A stretch of DNA of 64,000 nt from the NCBI GenBank assembly GCA_903904685.1, contig CAIVDS010000056.1:96280-160279 (forward strand), in the 5' to 3' direction. The notes under the pieces were generated by a model. It was not told the origin of the DNA, ran no database searches, and saw nothing but the letters and a program-made list of their open reading frames with translations. Source of the DNA: an uncultured Verrucomicrobiota bacterium (GTDB taxonomy: Bacteria > Verrucomicrobiota > Verrucomicrobiia > Opitutales > Opitutaceae). Made by a program: the position numbers and the translations under genes. This document shows positions 37,866-45,759 of this stretch, piece after piece (position 1 is the stretch's first letter; each line of letters starts with the position of its first letter).

Positions 37866-38912
37866 TCATCCGGCGCTCAACCGGCAGCTGTGCGCGCTGA
37901 AGCCTGCACCAAAGCTGACCAGCCACCAATCCTCGCCGGGAACGGGGCGGGCATCACGCAAGGCGTCTTCCAAAGCGAAGAGAACCGAGGGGCTGCTCAT
38001 GTTACCGTGGTCGCGCAACACCCGGCGGCTGGCGTCGAGCGTGTGGCCGGGCAACGCGGCTTCCAGTGCATCGAGCACATCGCGTCCACCAGGGTGGGCG
38101 ATGATCCTGCGAAGGGGCGGAAGCGCGGGAGGTTCGGCCGCGAACAGGCGGGTGACCGCGCCTGCGGCGAGGGAGGGCACGGCGGAGTGAAGCCGGTTGC
38201 GCAGTTTGCCATCGCGCATCTCGAAGCGGAGTTTGTCGCGTTCGGCGGGGAGATGAAGGGTATTGAAACCATGGACGCGGAGTCCGCCCGGGCCGGGCGT
38301 GTTGCGCCAGATCGTTGCAACGGCCCCGTCGCTGAAAAGGCATGCGCTGATGAGCACGCCGGGATCATCGTCGAGGTAGAATGCGGCGGAGCAAATCTCG
38401 ACGGCGACGCAGGCGACGACCGCACGAGGTTGCGTCGCGAGCACGGCTTCGACGGCGCGCAACGCGGGAATGGCCGCGCCGCAACCGAGGCCGACGAGAT
38501 CTTGCAGGTAGGTGTTGTCGCGCAGCCTGAGTTGCTCGGCCATGTAGCTGGTCACGCCAGGGCAGAGGTAGCCGGTGCAGGTGCAGACGACGAGGGCGTC
38601 GATTTCGTCGGGGCGAATGCCGGCCTTCGTCAGTGCGTCGACGAGGGCGCGTCCGCCGAGCACCGGGGCTTCGCGACGGAAGACCTCGTTGAGTTCGTCC
38701 GCGGTGAAATCGAAGACTTTTTCGACCGGAGTCGTTGCAAAGTGACGCGTGGTGATGCCGCTCTCGCTGCGCAAGACGGCCTGCAGGGTGAGTTGGGATC
38801 GTCGAGAAAGACGTGCGCGCACGCCGGAGCCGGCCAGCATATCGTAGCATTGGTCCTGCGTGAAAACGGCGGGCGGGACAGCGGTGGCGATGGCGTGGAG
38901 ATACATGGGCAT
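37866..38912 (-). CDS. Type III polyketide synthase (chalcone/stilbene synthase family)
   Basis: 348 residues; the ATG at 38912 overlaps the oxidoreductase stop by one base. The thiolase-fold triad of type III PKSs is in place: Cys144 in VGLGCGAAI, His273 in IIAHPGGRDVL and Asn304 in DHGNMSSPSV. CTCTGYLCPGVTSYM near residue 111 also matches the family. FabH-like ketosynthases share the triad but differ in these flanks. It probably extends a fatty acyl starter with malonyl-CoA to an alkylresorcinol or alkylpyrone. The neighbouring flavoprotein and methyltransferase would tailor that product (inference). Confidence 0.88.
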   Translation of the reverse strand: MPMYLHAIATAVPPAVFTQDQCYDMLAGSGVRARLSRRSQLTLQAVLRSESGITTRHFATTPVEKVFDFTADELNEVFRREAPVLGGRALVDALTKAGIRPDEIDALVVCTCTGYLCPGVTSYMAEQLRLRDNTYLQDLVGLGCGAAIPALRAVEAVLATQPRAVVACVAVEICSAAFYLDDDPGVLISACLFSDGAVATIWRNTPGPGGLRVHGFNTLHLPAERDKLRFEMRDGKLRNRLHSAVPSLAAGAVTRLFAAEPPALPPLRRIIAHPGGRDVLDALEAALPGHTLDASRRVLRDHGNMSSPSVLFALEDALRDARPVPGEDWWLVSFGAGFSAHSCRLSAG

Positions 38913-39943
38913 CAGTGCAGGACATTATAAAGCGCCCGCATGGGGAGCAGGCCGGCTCGATTGACCACCGCCAGCCAGCGCTGACCTTGCGGGTTAAAAA
39001 GAAAGGGATGCAGCGTCTTCGCGGATGCGAGGCGCCGACGAAAGCGGCGGCGCAGGCGATCATTCACCTTGCGCAGCGTCACAAGCCAGTCGGCTTCGCC
39101 GCGCGACCAGGCCAGCAACGGATCGAGCGCGCACTCCGCGCTCTGAAACGCCATCGCCATGCCGTTGCCGGTGAAGGGAGGAATCATCGCGAAGGTATCA
39201 CCGATCACGAGCCGATCGGCCCGGGCGGTGGGTTTTGAAAATCCAAGTCCGGCCACGGCGGAGAAAGAGGCGGGATCGATTTCGACTTCGGACAGCCGAT
39301 GCGCGAGATCGGCGAGGCCGCTGGCGCGGAGGTAAGTCAAAAGGGCGGTTTCGCGGGTAAGCCCGAAACCGGGCCGCTGGCGGAAAAGGCCGGAGACATT
39401 GACGCGGTCCTCTTCGACGACGCACAACCCCACATAGGCATTGTCGCCAAGGTGAAATTCGAGTTCAGATTTCAAAGCGAGACCGTACGCATGGCATTTT
39501 AACCCGATCCAGTCGGAGCGTGCGGGCCGGCGTCCGGTGGCGAAAACGCGTCCGTCGGGAGTTTGCTCAAGGTCGGCGCGGGTGTGCGTGCGCAGTTCAC
39601 CGCCGGCGGAAACGAAGGCATTGGCGAGTCGTTGATCGAGCACATGTCGGCTCAGGGCGAGCGCGGGGTCGGGGAGCATTTGACGACGGAGCAGGCGATC
39701 GCGAAGGAACCAAGAGACTTCCCGGTGGTGTTGGGCATCGGCGAGAATGGGGGCGAGCCCGAGACGGTCGATGGTGCCGGTATCCAATCCGGTGATGAAC
39801 TCTCCGCAGACGCGGTGGCGCGGATAATCGCCCGCCTCGATCAACGTCACCGATACTCCGGCTCGGCGCAGCGCGAGACCAAGCGAGAGTCCGGCGATGC
39901 CGCCGCCGATGATCTGGACTGGCTTGAGCGGTGAAGCGGTCAT
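38912..39943 (-). CDS. FAD-dependent oxidoreductase (geranylgeranyl reductase / aromatic hydroxylase superfamily)
   Basis: 343 residues from ATG 39943, overlapping the methyltransferase stop (ATGA). FAD motif VQIIGGGIAGLSLGLALRRA, then RVCGEFITG, and the second FAD motif RLVIGDTFAMIPPFTGNGMA. It belongs to the group with p-hydroxybenzoate hydroxylase-like and geranylgeranyl reductase-like enzymes. Between a methyltransferase and a type III PKS, ring hydroxylation of a phenolic lipid is the simplest role, comparable with SrsC of Streptomyces griseus. This is not proven by sequence. Confidence 0.85.
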   Translation of the reverse strand: MTASPLKPVQIIGGGIAGLSLGLALRRAGVSVTLIEAGDYPRHRVCGEFITGLDTGTIDRLGLAPILADAQHHREVSWFLRDRLLRRQMLPDPALALSRHVLDQRLANAFVSAGGELRTHTRADLEQTPDGRVFATGRRPARSDWIGLKCHAYGLALKSELEFHLGDNAYVGLCVVEEDRVNVSGLFRQRPGFGLTRETALLTYLRASGLADLAHRLSEVEIDPASFSAVAGLGFSKPTARADRLVIGDTFAMIPPFTGNGMAMAFQSAECALDPLLAWSRGEADWLVTLRKVNDRLRRRFRRRLASAKTLHPFLFNPQGQRWLAVVNRAGLLPMRALYNVLH

Positions 39944-40599
39944 GTGCATCTCTCCGCTACCATCCGATAGGCGCCCACCCAGTTGTTTATTATGCGCCAT
40001 CGCCAGAGGGCGGGATCGAGTCCGAGGGTGCGGGGAAGTTCGGCGCCGTAAAAACCTGCGGCGATGCTTACGCGACCGTCGTGACGGGTGATATGGTTGG
40101 TACCACCCAGCGGTGCGGCAACAGCCCAGAGCCACTGGCAGCGACGACGGCGGGTGGGCTCGGAGAAAACGAGAACGCGCGCGTGGGGACGGATCGCGTC
40201 ACCGAGCGCACGCAGACCGGCGTCGTCAAAGTGGTGAAGGATGAGGTTGCCGATGACGACGGGGTAGTCCGACCAACCGGTGAAGGTCTGGATGTCGGCC
40301 TGGTGCCAGCGGGCGGGCGCGGACCAGCCGGCGGGAGCGGGCACGCGGTCGAGTCCGTCGGCGGCGACGTTACGAGATTGCAGTGCGCGGCAGAGTTCGC
40401 CGGTGCCGGCGCCGAGTTCGAGCACGCGTTCACCTGACCGGGTGTGCGATGGCACGACGGACTCGAACCAGCGGATGTTGCCCATGACGCGATTAACGAT
40501 TCGCAGGTCGCGCCGGCTGCGAATCGCGTCGGGGTGGTCCGGCGGGAGCGAGTCGAGCAGCTCAGGTTCAAGGCGGCGTTGCACCGCTTCAGGATGCAC
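39940..40599 (-). CDS. Class I SAM-dependent methyltransferase
   Basis: 219 residues from a GTG at 40599. SAM motif I is RVLELGAGTGELCRALQ, acidic loop LDRVPAP, and motif post-I/II is YPVVIGNLILHHFDDAGLRALGDA. The N-terminus (DRLPPDHP-like DSLPPDHPDAIRSRRDLRIVN) resembles methyltransferases found beside type III PKS genes. First gene of the probable phenolic-lipid operon; likely O- or C-methylates the product. Confidence 0.85.
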   Translation of the reverse strand: MHPEAVQRRLEPELLDSLPPDHPDAIRSRRDLRIVNRVMGNIRWFESVVPSHTRSGERVLELGAGTGELCRALQSRNVAADGLDRVPAPAGWSAPARWHQADIQTFTGWSDYPVVIGNLILHHFDDAGLRALGDAIRPHARVLVFSEPTRRRRCQWLWAVAAPLGGTNHITRHDGRVSIAAGFYGAELPRTLGLDPALWRWRIINNWVGAYRMVAERCT

Positions 40600-40630
40600 G
40601 CGATGCGGACGAGGTCAACGGGGTGAAACC

Positions 40631-41383
40631 CTACAGTGGATTGTCCGTGGCGATGAACTCCCATGGCAGGCCAAACTTCGCGCCCAGCTCGGCGGCGAGC
40701 GCTTTTACGCCGTGGACCTCGGTGGCGTAGTGTCCGCAGAGGTAAAGATTGAGGCGCTGTTCCTGGGCGGTGTTGAACCACTCCTCGCGCAGCTCACCGG
40801 TGACGAGCGTGTCCACGCCTTCGCGGGCGAGTTCGGGGACGGCGCTGTTGCCGCCGCCGCTGCAAAATGCGACGGATGCGGGCGCATCGCCGCCGCACTC
40901 GATGGCGATGACGCGCGGATAAAGTTTTTCCAGTTGGGCTCGCAACGAAGCGCGCGAGCCGGTGCGTTGCGCGATGCAGCCGATGGCCTCGCCGTCACGC
41001 ACGAGAAAGGGACGGTCGGGCGCGAGCCCGAGTTGGCGGGCGAGCAGGGCGTTGTTGCCTAGCTCGGGGTGGCCGTCGAGCGGGAGATGGTTGGAATAGA
41101 GTGCGCAGTTGCCCTTGATCAGCATGGCGAGACGGTCATAAACGGGACCGGTGATCGGGCGGGGCATGTCCCAATACATGCCGTGGTGAACGATCAGAAA
41201 ATCCACTCCGGCGGCGACGGCCTTTTGGAAGGGTGCGACGCCCGCGTCGACGGCAGCGCCGATCTTGGTGACTCGGCCGTTGTTGGCGATCTGGAGGCCG
41301 TTGAAGGCGCCGGGGGCGTCCTTGTAGGCGGCTCGGCGCGTGCGTTCATCGCAATAAGTAACGAGGTCCTGAAGCGTTGCCAT
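40631..41383 (-). CDS. Nif3-like dinuclear metal centre protein
   Basis: 250 residues. Nif3/YbgI features are FNGLQIANNGRVTKIGAAVD, the metal-binding FLIVHHGMYWD, LYSNHLPLDGHPELGNN and, near the C-terminus, LYLCGHYATEVHGVKALA. Conserved His and Glu residues bind two metals. Often annotated as GTP cyclohydrolase I type 2, but the physiological role is unsettled. It lies 30 bases upstream of the methyltransferase gene on the same strand and could be co-transcribed. Confidence 0.92.
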   Translation of the reverse strand: MATLQDLVTYCDERTRRAAYKDAPGAFNGLQIANNGRVTKIGAAVDAGVAPFQKAVAAGVDFLIVHHGMYWDMPRPITGPVYDRLAMLIKGNCALYSNHLPLDGHPELGNNALLARQLGLAPDRPFLVRDGEAIGCIAQRTGSRASLRAQLEKLYPRVIAIECGGDAPASVAFCSGGGNSAVPELAREGVDTLVTGELREEWFNTAQEQRLNLYLCGHYATEVHGVKALAAELGAKFGLPWEFIATDNPL

Positions 41384-41482
41384 GATGCCACGCTGTCAGG
41401 GAGACGCGGCATGTGCCAAGCGTTTACGACGCTGTTGTGATTCGGTGTGGCATTTTTCCGGGCGGAAGCTACCGATGCGTGC

Positions 41483-41956
41483 ATGAGCGAATCCTGCTCC
41501 GCGGTCGATCTGATCGCCCAAGCCACTCAACAGTTCACCGAACGTCCTTCGTGGGACGACTATTTCATGGCCACTGCCATGCTGATTTCCACGCGCTCGC
41601 CCTGCGAACGGCTGCACGTCGGCTGCGTGATCGTGAGCGGAGGCGACCGTAAAAACCGCATCATCGCGGCGGGTTACAACGGGTTTCTGCCGGGCACGCC
41701 GCACCTGTCTCGGGTTCGCGAAGGCCACGAACAGGCCACGGTGCATGCCGAGCAAAACGCCATTGCCGACGCCGCCCGTCGCGGCAGTCCGGTCGAGGGT
41801 GGCATCGCTTACGTCACCCACTTTCCGTGCATCAACTGCGCGAAAATCCTCGCATCCGCCGGCATCGCCGAGGTGCGCTATCGGATCGATTACAAGAATG
41901 ACACGCTCGTCGAGCCGCTGTTGGCCGACGCCGGGGTAAAGGTGATCAAACTTTGA
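41483..41956 (+). CDS. Deoxycytidylate (dCMP) deaminase
   Basis: 157 residues from ATG 41483 (MSESCSAVDLIAQA). The zinc site is ATVHAEQNAIADAA and THFPCINCAKILASAGI (HAE...PCxxC). RPSWDDYFMATAMLIS and GYNGFLPGTPH match dCMP deaminases of the ComEB type. It converts dCMP to dUMP for thymidylate synthesis. Its TGA overlaps the next start (TGATG). Confidence 0.93.
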   Translation: MSESCSAVDLIAQATQQFTERPSWDDYFMATAMLISTRSPCERLHVGCVIVSGGDRKNRIIAAGYNGFLPGTPHLSRVREGHEQATVHAEQNAIADAARRGSPVEGGIAYVTHFPCINCAKILASAGIAEVRYRIDYKNDTLVEPLLADAGVKVIKL

Positions 41957-42537
41957 TGAATCGCCGCCGCCGTCCCATGAACGCACGCCGCTCCGAATCC
42001 TCCGCCGTACTCGCCGGCTCCTTGCTGCTGGCGCATCCTTCGCTGCGCGATGATAATTTCCGCAAAACCGTGATCCTTCTCTCGACGCACGATGCGGATG
42101 GAGCGATGGGTATTGTTCTTAATCGTCCGATGGGCAAATGCCTCGGTGAACTCGATCCGGCATTTGCGATGGGCGTGCTCGCGAAAGTGCCTCTTTTCAA
42201 GGGAGGCCCGGTGCAGCCTTCTCAAGTGATCCTTTGCGCGTGGCGTCCGCATCCCGACCAGGAGGGTTACCAACTCATGTTTGGCATTGATCCGCAGAAA
42301 GCCGAGGAGCTGATCGCCGAGGAGGACGTGCACTTGAAGGCGTTTGTAGGCTACGCCGGATGGACGGGAGGACAACTGGAAGGCGAGTTGAAGAGCAACA
42401 CATGGCTCGTGAGTCAGTTGGTGGCGGATTTGCTGGATGAATCGCCCGATGAACGACTTTGGCGCGAGCTGCTCGGTCAGATTGATCACGAGTGGAAGCT
42501 GCTTGCCAACGAACCCGAGGACCCGAGCCTCAACTGA
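41956..42537 (+). CDS. YqgE/AlgH family protein (DUF179)
   Basis: 193 residues from ATG 41956. DUF179 features: [51 protein letters not shown] and [21 protein letters not shown] is recognisable in its shorter parts. The family has an unsettled role; AlgH was first linked to alginate regulation. Translationally coupled to dCMP deaminase. Confidence 0.92.
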   Translation: MNRRRRPMNARRSESSAVLAGSLLLAHPSLRDDNFRKTVILLSTHDADGAMGIVLNRPMGKCLGELDPAFAMGVLAKVPLFKGGPVQPSQVILCAWRPHPDQEGYQLMFGIDPQKAEELIAEEDVHLKAFVGYAGWTGGQLEGELKSNTWLVSQLVADLLDESPDERLWRELLGQIDHEWKLLANEPEDPSLN

Positions 42538-42611
42538 CGCGCCGACTGATCAAAAATGCGCCAACATTTCCGTTGACAGAGCAGGGCGTAGACGGTGTTT
42601 TCGTCCCTTTT

Positions 42612-42737
42612 ATGAAAGTCGTCTCCTCCATTAAATCCGCGAAGAAGCGTCACCCGGCCTGCCAAGTGGTTCGCCGCAAGGGCCGTATCTACGTGATCAA
42701 CAAGGTCGAACCCCGCTACAAAGCGCGTCAGGGTTAA
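42612..42737 (+). CDS. rpmJ: 50S ribosomal protein L36, zinc-independent type
   Basis: 41 residues from ATG 42612 ([20 protein letters not shown], then [20 protein letters not shown]). It lacks the full CxxC...C/H zinc ribbon of canonical L36 and has the insert found in the zinc-free YkgO type. A TTGACA at 42573-42578 lies upstream and could be a -35 element. It precedes the zinc-free L31 gene by 18 bases. Confidence 0.93.
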   Translation: MKVVSSIKSAKKRHPACQVVRRKGRIYVINKVEPRYKARQG

Positions 42738-42755
42738 TTAACTCCATTTTACGCC

Positions 42756-43010
42756 GTGAAAACCGAAGGCCATCCCATTCTCAACAACGTTTGCTACCTC
42801 GATGTTTCGAGCGGCAAGCGCTTCCTAACCAAGTCCACGATGAAATCCGCCCGCAAGGAAGTCATTGATGGCGAGGAGCATTTCATCGTCCTCCGCGACG
42901 TCACGATGGATTCGCATCCCGCCTACACCGGTGAGAAGCGTATCGTCGATACCGCCGGCCGCGTCGAGAAGTTCACCACGAAGTTCAAACGCAGCTCGAA
43001 GGCCTCGTAA
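42756..43010 (+). CDS. rpmE2: 50S ribosomal protein L31 type B
   Basis: 84 residues from a GTG start. HPILNNVCYLDVSSGKRFLT and MDSHPAYTGEKRIVDTAGRV match L31 type B, which lacks the CxxC zinc knuckle. In many bacteria zinc-free L31 and L36 paralogues replace the zinc forms during zinc shortage under Zur control. I see no clear Zur box upstream, so constitutive use is possible. A strong terminator follows. Confidence 0.94.
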   Translation: MKTEGHPILNNVCYLDVSSGKRFLTKSTMKSARKEVIDGEEHFIVLRDVTMDSHPAYTGEKRIVDTAGRVEKFTTKFKRSSKAS

Positions 43011-43034
43011 GCTTCAAACCAATCGTCTCTTTCC

Positions 43035-43064
43035 AAAGCCCGCCCTTACCGGCGGGCTTTTTTG
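43035..43064 (+). terminator. Rho-independent terminator after L31
   Basis: AAAGCCCGCC and GGCGGGCTTT arms with a short loop are followed by a T run (TTTTTTG). It lies 24 bases after the rpmE2 stop. Confidence 0.92.
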
Positions 43065-43140
43065 TTGGCCGTAAGCAAGTCGGCTCAGGCTTTAGTCATG
43101 CCGCCGCCAGTGGCGATGACTTAGTCTGCACGGTTCACGT

Positions 43141-43557
43141 CTAGGGTGTCTCCTGCTCCACCGAGGTCACTTTGCCGTCCTTGAATACAACCTTGAAAAA
43201 CTCGCGTTCGCTGCGCGAGAACGCGTTGAGATAATAAGCCGATGGCTCATAATAGCCGTAATACCCGCCCGGATAAGGAGGCCCGCTGGCCCGCTCCCAT
43301 GCCGTGTAGCTCCACACCTCGCTCGTCCCGGTCGCCTCGGTGCGCACCCATTTGCGATCCGGTTCGCCCACGGCCAGCCGCACCATGTCCTCGTCGAAGC
43401 CGATGCCCACCTTGCCTTGCCTGATCAAATCCTGCTGGGCCGTCCCGAGTCGTGCGAACAACGCGTGATTCTCCCGGATGCGCGCCGCCGGACTAGAACA
43501 CCCCGCAAGAACACACCCGACAATCGCGAAACAGAAAAGCAGCGTGCGTGATTTCAT
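43141..43557 (-). CDS. Predicted lipoprotein, paralogue 1
   Basis: 138 residues. Signal peptide with lipobox LLFCFAIVGCVLAGCSSPA. The mature part has RIRENHALFARLGTAQQDLIR, GKVGIGFDEDMVRLAVGEPD and SEVWSYTAWE, followed by a Tyr/Gly/Pro-rich segment (PPYPGGYYGYYEPSAYY) and VVFKDGKVTSVEQ. The strand order resembles the small SmpA/OmlA-like fold. It is a clear paralogue of the gene at 43597-44019. Confidence 0.8.
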   Translation of the reverse strand: MKSRTLLFCFAIVGCVLAGCSSPAARIRENHALFARLGTAQQDLIRQGKVGIGFDEDMVRLAVGEPDRKWVRTEATGTSEVWSYTAWERASGPPYPGGYYGYYEPSAYYLNAFSRSEREFFKVVFKDGKVTSVEQETP

Positions 43558-43596
43558 GCCGAAAACTTACCCACATCCCCACGGTTCAGCTATTGC

Positions 43597-44019
43597 TTAT
43601 TTTGAAGCGCGTTCCACCGACGTCACCCGGCCGACGCCAAAGACGACCCTCATGGTTTCATCGGGGTCCCAAGAACCCGCCGCTCCCGTGCCCGAGAAGC
43701 TCCCTGCGGACATGCCAACCCCCACCCCGATCCCGATGGAGTTTCGTTTGGCCCGATATACCCAGACTTCGGATGATCCCGTATCGGTTGTGCGCGTGTA
43801 AACCCGATCCGGCACGCCCAGAGCCATCCTGACCTGCGGCGCGGTGAAACCGACCGCCACCTCACCCGCGCGGATCTTGGCCTGCGTGTCCGCCGGATAG
43901 GCATCGAACTCGCTTTGATTTTGAGAAATGCGCGAGGCCGGCGAAGCACAGCCGGCCCACGCCAGCACGAGACCCGCCGCAAGAACAAACCAACCGACAC
44001 GAACATTGAGGAGCGGCAT
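43597..44019 (-). CDS. Predicted lipoprotein, paralogue 2
   Basis: 140 residues from ATG 44019. Lipobox FVLAAGLVLAWAGCASPA. It shares RISQNQSEFDAYPADTQAKIR, GEVAVGFTAPQVRMALGVPD, GSSEVWVYRA and VVFGVGRVTSVE with its downstream neighbour, so the pair is a tandem duplication. A Gly/Ser-rich loop (GIGVGVGMSAGSFSGTGAAG) replaces the neighbour's Tyr-rich loop. Probably outer-membrane anchored; role unknown. Divergent from rpiB. Confidence 0.8.
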   Translation of the reverse strand: MPLLNVRVGWFVLAAGLVLAWAGCASPASRISQNQSEFDAYPADTQAKIRAGEVAVGFTAPQVRMALGVPDRVYTRTTDTGSSEVWVYRAKRNSIGIGVGVGMSAGSFSGTGAAGSWDPDETMRVVFGVGRVTSVERASK

Positions 44020-44106
44020 GGGAATGAAGAGTTTTGATTTGCTGCCTTTCGCACAGACGGAAATATAGACCCCTCGCCCGCCTCCGAGTTCGCCTTTAAT
44101 TTTTGC

Positions 44107-44547
44107 ATGAAGACCTTTTCCATCGCCATCGGCTCCGATCACGCCGGTTTCGCCTATAAGGCAGCCCTCGTGGCCGCGCTCCTCGCCGACGGACACACCG
44201 TCCGAGACATGGGCACCTACTCGGATGCCCCCTGCGATTATCCCGATTTCATCCGTCCGGTCGCCGTGGCGGTCGCCAACGGGGACTACCAACGCGGCAT
44301 CGTGCTGGGTGGATCAGGCAACGGCGAGGCCATCGTCGCCAACCGCATCAAAGGCGTGCGCTGCGGCCTCTGCTGGAACGAGCAGGTCGCCATCTGGAAC
44401 CGCTCGCACAACGACGGCAACGTGCTCTCCCTCGGCCAGCGCACCGTCACAGAAGCCGAGGCGCTCAAGATCACGCGCACCTGGCTGGCCACCGAGTTCG
44501 AAGGCGGCCGCCACATGGCCCGCATTCAAAAAATAGATGCAGTCTGA
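44107..44547 (+). CDS. rpiB: Ribose-5-phosphate isomerase B (RpiB/LacAB family)
   Basis: 146 residues. IAIGSDHAGFAYKAAL and VLGGSGNGEAIVANRIKGVR identify the family. The base position carries GGSGNGE, as in the mycobacterial type that uses Glu, rather than the Cys of the E. coli type. It interconverts ribose-5-phosphate and ribulose-5-phosphate; some homologues act on other sugar phosphates. The 3' end overlaps the DUF2127 gene by 11 bases. Confidence 0.93.
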   Translation: MKTFSIAIGSDHAGFAYKAALVAALLADGHTVRDMGTYSDAPCDYPDFIRPVAVAVANGDYQRGIVLGGSGNGEAIVANRIKGVRCGLCWNEQVAIWNRSHNDGNVLSLGQRTVTEAEALKITRTWLATEFEGGRHMARIQKIDAV

Positions 44548-45076
44548 GCCCTCCGTTATCCCGCCGGCGACCGCCGCTTCCCCCCCGAAGCAGCCTCCCC
44601 TGCCCGTGCGCCTCACCCAGGGTCTGCACATCGTGGCGCTCTTCGAGGCCACGAAGGGGTTGCTGGTGTTCGCCGCCGGCATCGGCGCGCTGAGCATGCT
44701 CAATCGCGACGCCGCCCTCGTCGCCGAAAAAATCGTCCGCTATCTCCTGCTCAACCCCGACAGCAAACTCGTCCATGTTATGGTGGAGCGGGCCGGGCGC
44801 ATCACCAACCGGCAACTCCTGTTGATCGCCGGCGGCGCCACGCTCTACTCGGGCATGCGCTTCGCCGAGGCGTATGGACTTTGGAAAAACCGCGCCTGGG
44901 CCGAGTGGCTCGCGGTGCTTGGCGGCATGGTCTATCTGCCCTTTGAGGTCTCCGCCATCCTCCACCGGGCGACGATTCTCAGGTTCAGCCTTCTGGGAAT
45001 CAACATCCTGGTCGTCGCCTACGTGGCCCGCGTGCTCTACGTCAAACGCCGCGACCGCAAGGCCGCCGCGCTCTGA
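44537..45076 (+). CDS. DUF2127 membrane protein
   Basis: 179 residues. A proline-rich N-terminus precedes four hydrophobic segments: LHIVALFEATKGLLVFAAGI, LLLIAGGATLYSGMRFAEA, WAEWLAVLGGMVYLPFEVSA and FSLLGINILVVAYVARVL. GLHIVALFEATKG with later EAYGLW is typical for DUF2127. Function unknown. Overlaps rpiB. Confidence 0.85.
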   Translation: MQSEPSVIPPATAASPPKQPPLPVRLTQGLHIVALFEATKGLLVFAAGIGALSMLNRDAALVAEKIVRYLLLNPDSKLVHVMVERAGRITNRQLLLIAGGATLYSGMRFAEAYGLWKNRAWAEWLAVLGGMVYLPFEVSAILHRATILRFSLLGINILVVAYVARVLYVKRRDRKAAAL

Positions 45077-45147
45077 CCCGCCCCGGAGTCAACCCGGTGT
45101 TGGCGGAGATCGAAACCCGGCCTCTCATGCCAAGTGGGCGACCGTCG

Positions 45148-45384
45148 CTACCGAAACGGGTTGGTGGAACCGGGACTGAACGGCAGGCAGGGATGCCGAT
45201 AGACTCTTTTCTGAATCGCGAGCAGTTCGGCCTCCGCCTCCAGCCAGATGGCTTCGTCGCAATTTTCAGGACAGCCTTCTTCCTCCCAAATTTCTCGGGC
45301 GCGAGCGGTGATGGCCTCATGGGTGACCGTGTGTTCGGCGGCCATGACCCCGGCCAGAGGATGATGGGATTGCGAGGTTTTCAT
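45148..45384 (-). CDS. DUF2934 domain protein
   Basis: 78 residues from ATG 45384 (MKTSQSHHPLAGV). The DUF2934 core ITARAREIWEEEGCPENCDE followed by AIWLEAEAELL is clear. Members are small soluble proteins of unknown function, common in proteobacteria and Verrucomicrobiota. Frame continues upstream without similarity. Confidence 0.8.
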   Translation of the reverse strand: MKTSQSHHPLAGVMAAEHTVTHEAITARAREIWEEEGCPENCDEAIWLEAEAELLAIQKRVYRHPCLPFSPGSTNPFR

Positions 45385-45759
45385 GGGGGTAGTTGGGGAC
45401 GAAATGGAGAGTGTGATGATGGCGCGCAGTGGTCGTCGGCGAGAGAGACCCACGATCCTGTGATGTAAAAACCGGACCAACTTTCAGGGAACAGGACATA
45501 CCTATTGGCCCTGCTGGAAGTATAGGCCTGTTGCCCCGCGCAAGCTAGGGCGTTTCCGGCTAATTTTTTTTAAGTAGCGGGCCTATTGTCAGCCAAAAGA
45601 TGAATTGAATCGGCACTCGCACCGACGCCACGTGCTTGGAAGCCGCGTCCGGCGCGGTCAGGACGGCGGGCGCGCCGGCTTGGATGCGTGCAGTTTGTGT
45701 TACACGAGTCTCAAGAATTAATGAAACTCGCCTCGCCTCCCCTCCTTGGCTCGTCCTCT
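45385..45759. other. Non-coding stretch with repeat elements
   Basis: No supported gene. It contains a GC-rich palindrome at 45649-45678 (arms CCGGCGCG and CGCGCCGG), inside which starts a 23-base sequence repeated at 46294-46316. It also contains one arm (45741-45753) of an inverted repeat matched at 46254-46266. A short inverted repeat (CGAGT...ACTCG) at about 45707-45731 is also visible. Confidence 0.55.
45649..45678. repeat. GC-rich palindrome carrying a dispersed 23-base repeat
   Basis: Eight-base arms CCGGCGCG and CGCGCCGG enclose a 14-base loop. Bases 45650-45672 recur exactly at 46294-46316, where the right arm is not kept. It looks like a REP-type element. Confidence 0.6.

Noticed and set aside
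37866-38912. FabH-type 3-oxoacyl-ACP synthase
   Set aside because: The Cys-His-Asn triad is shared, but the flanking motifs (VGLGCGAA, DHGNMSSPSV) and the neighbouring tailoring genes fit type III PKS better.
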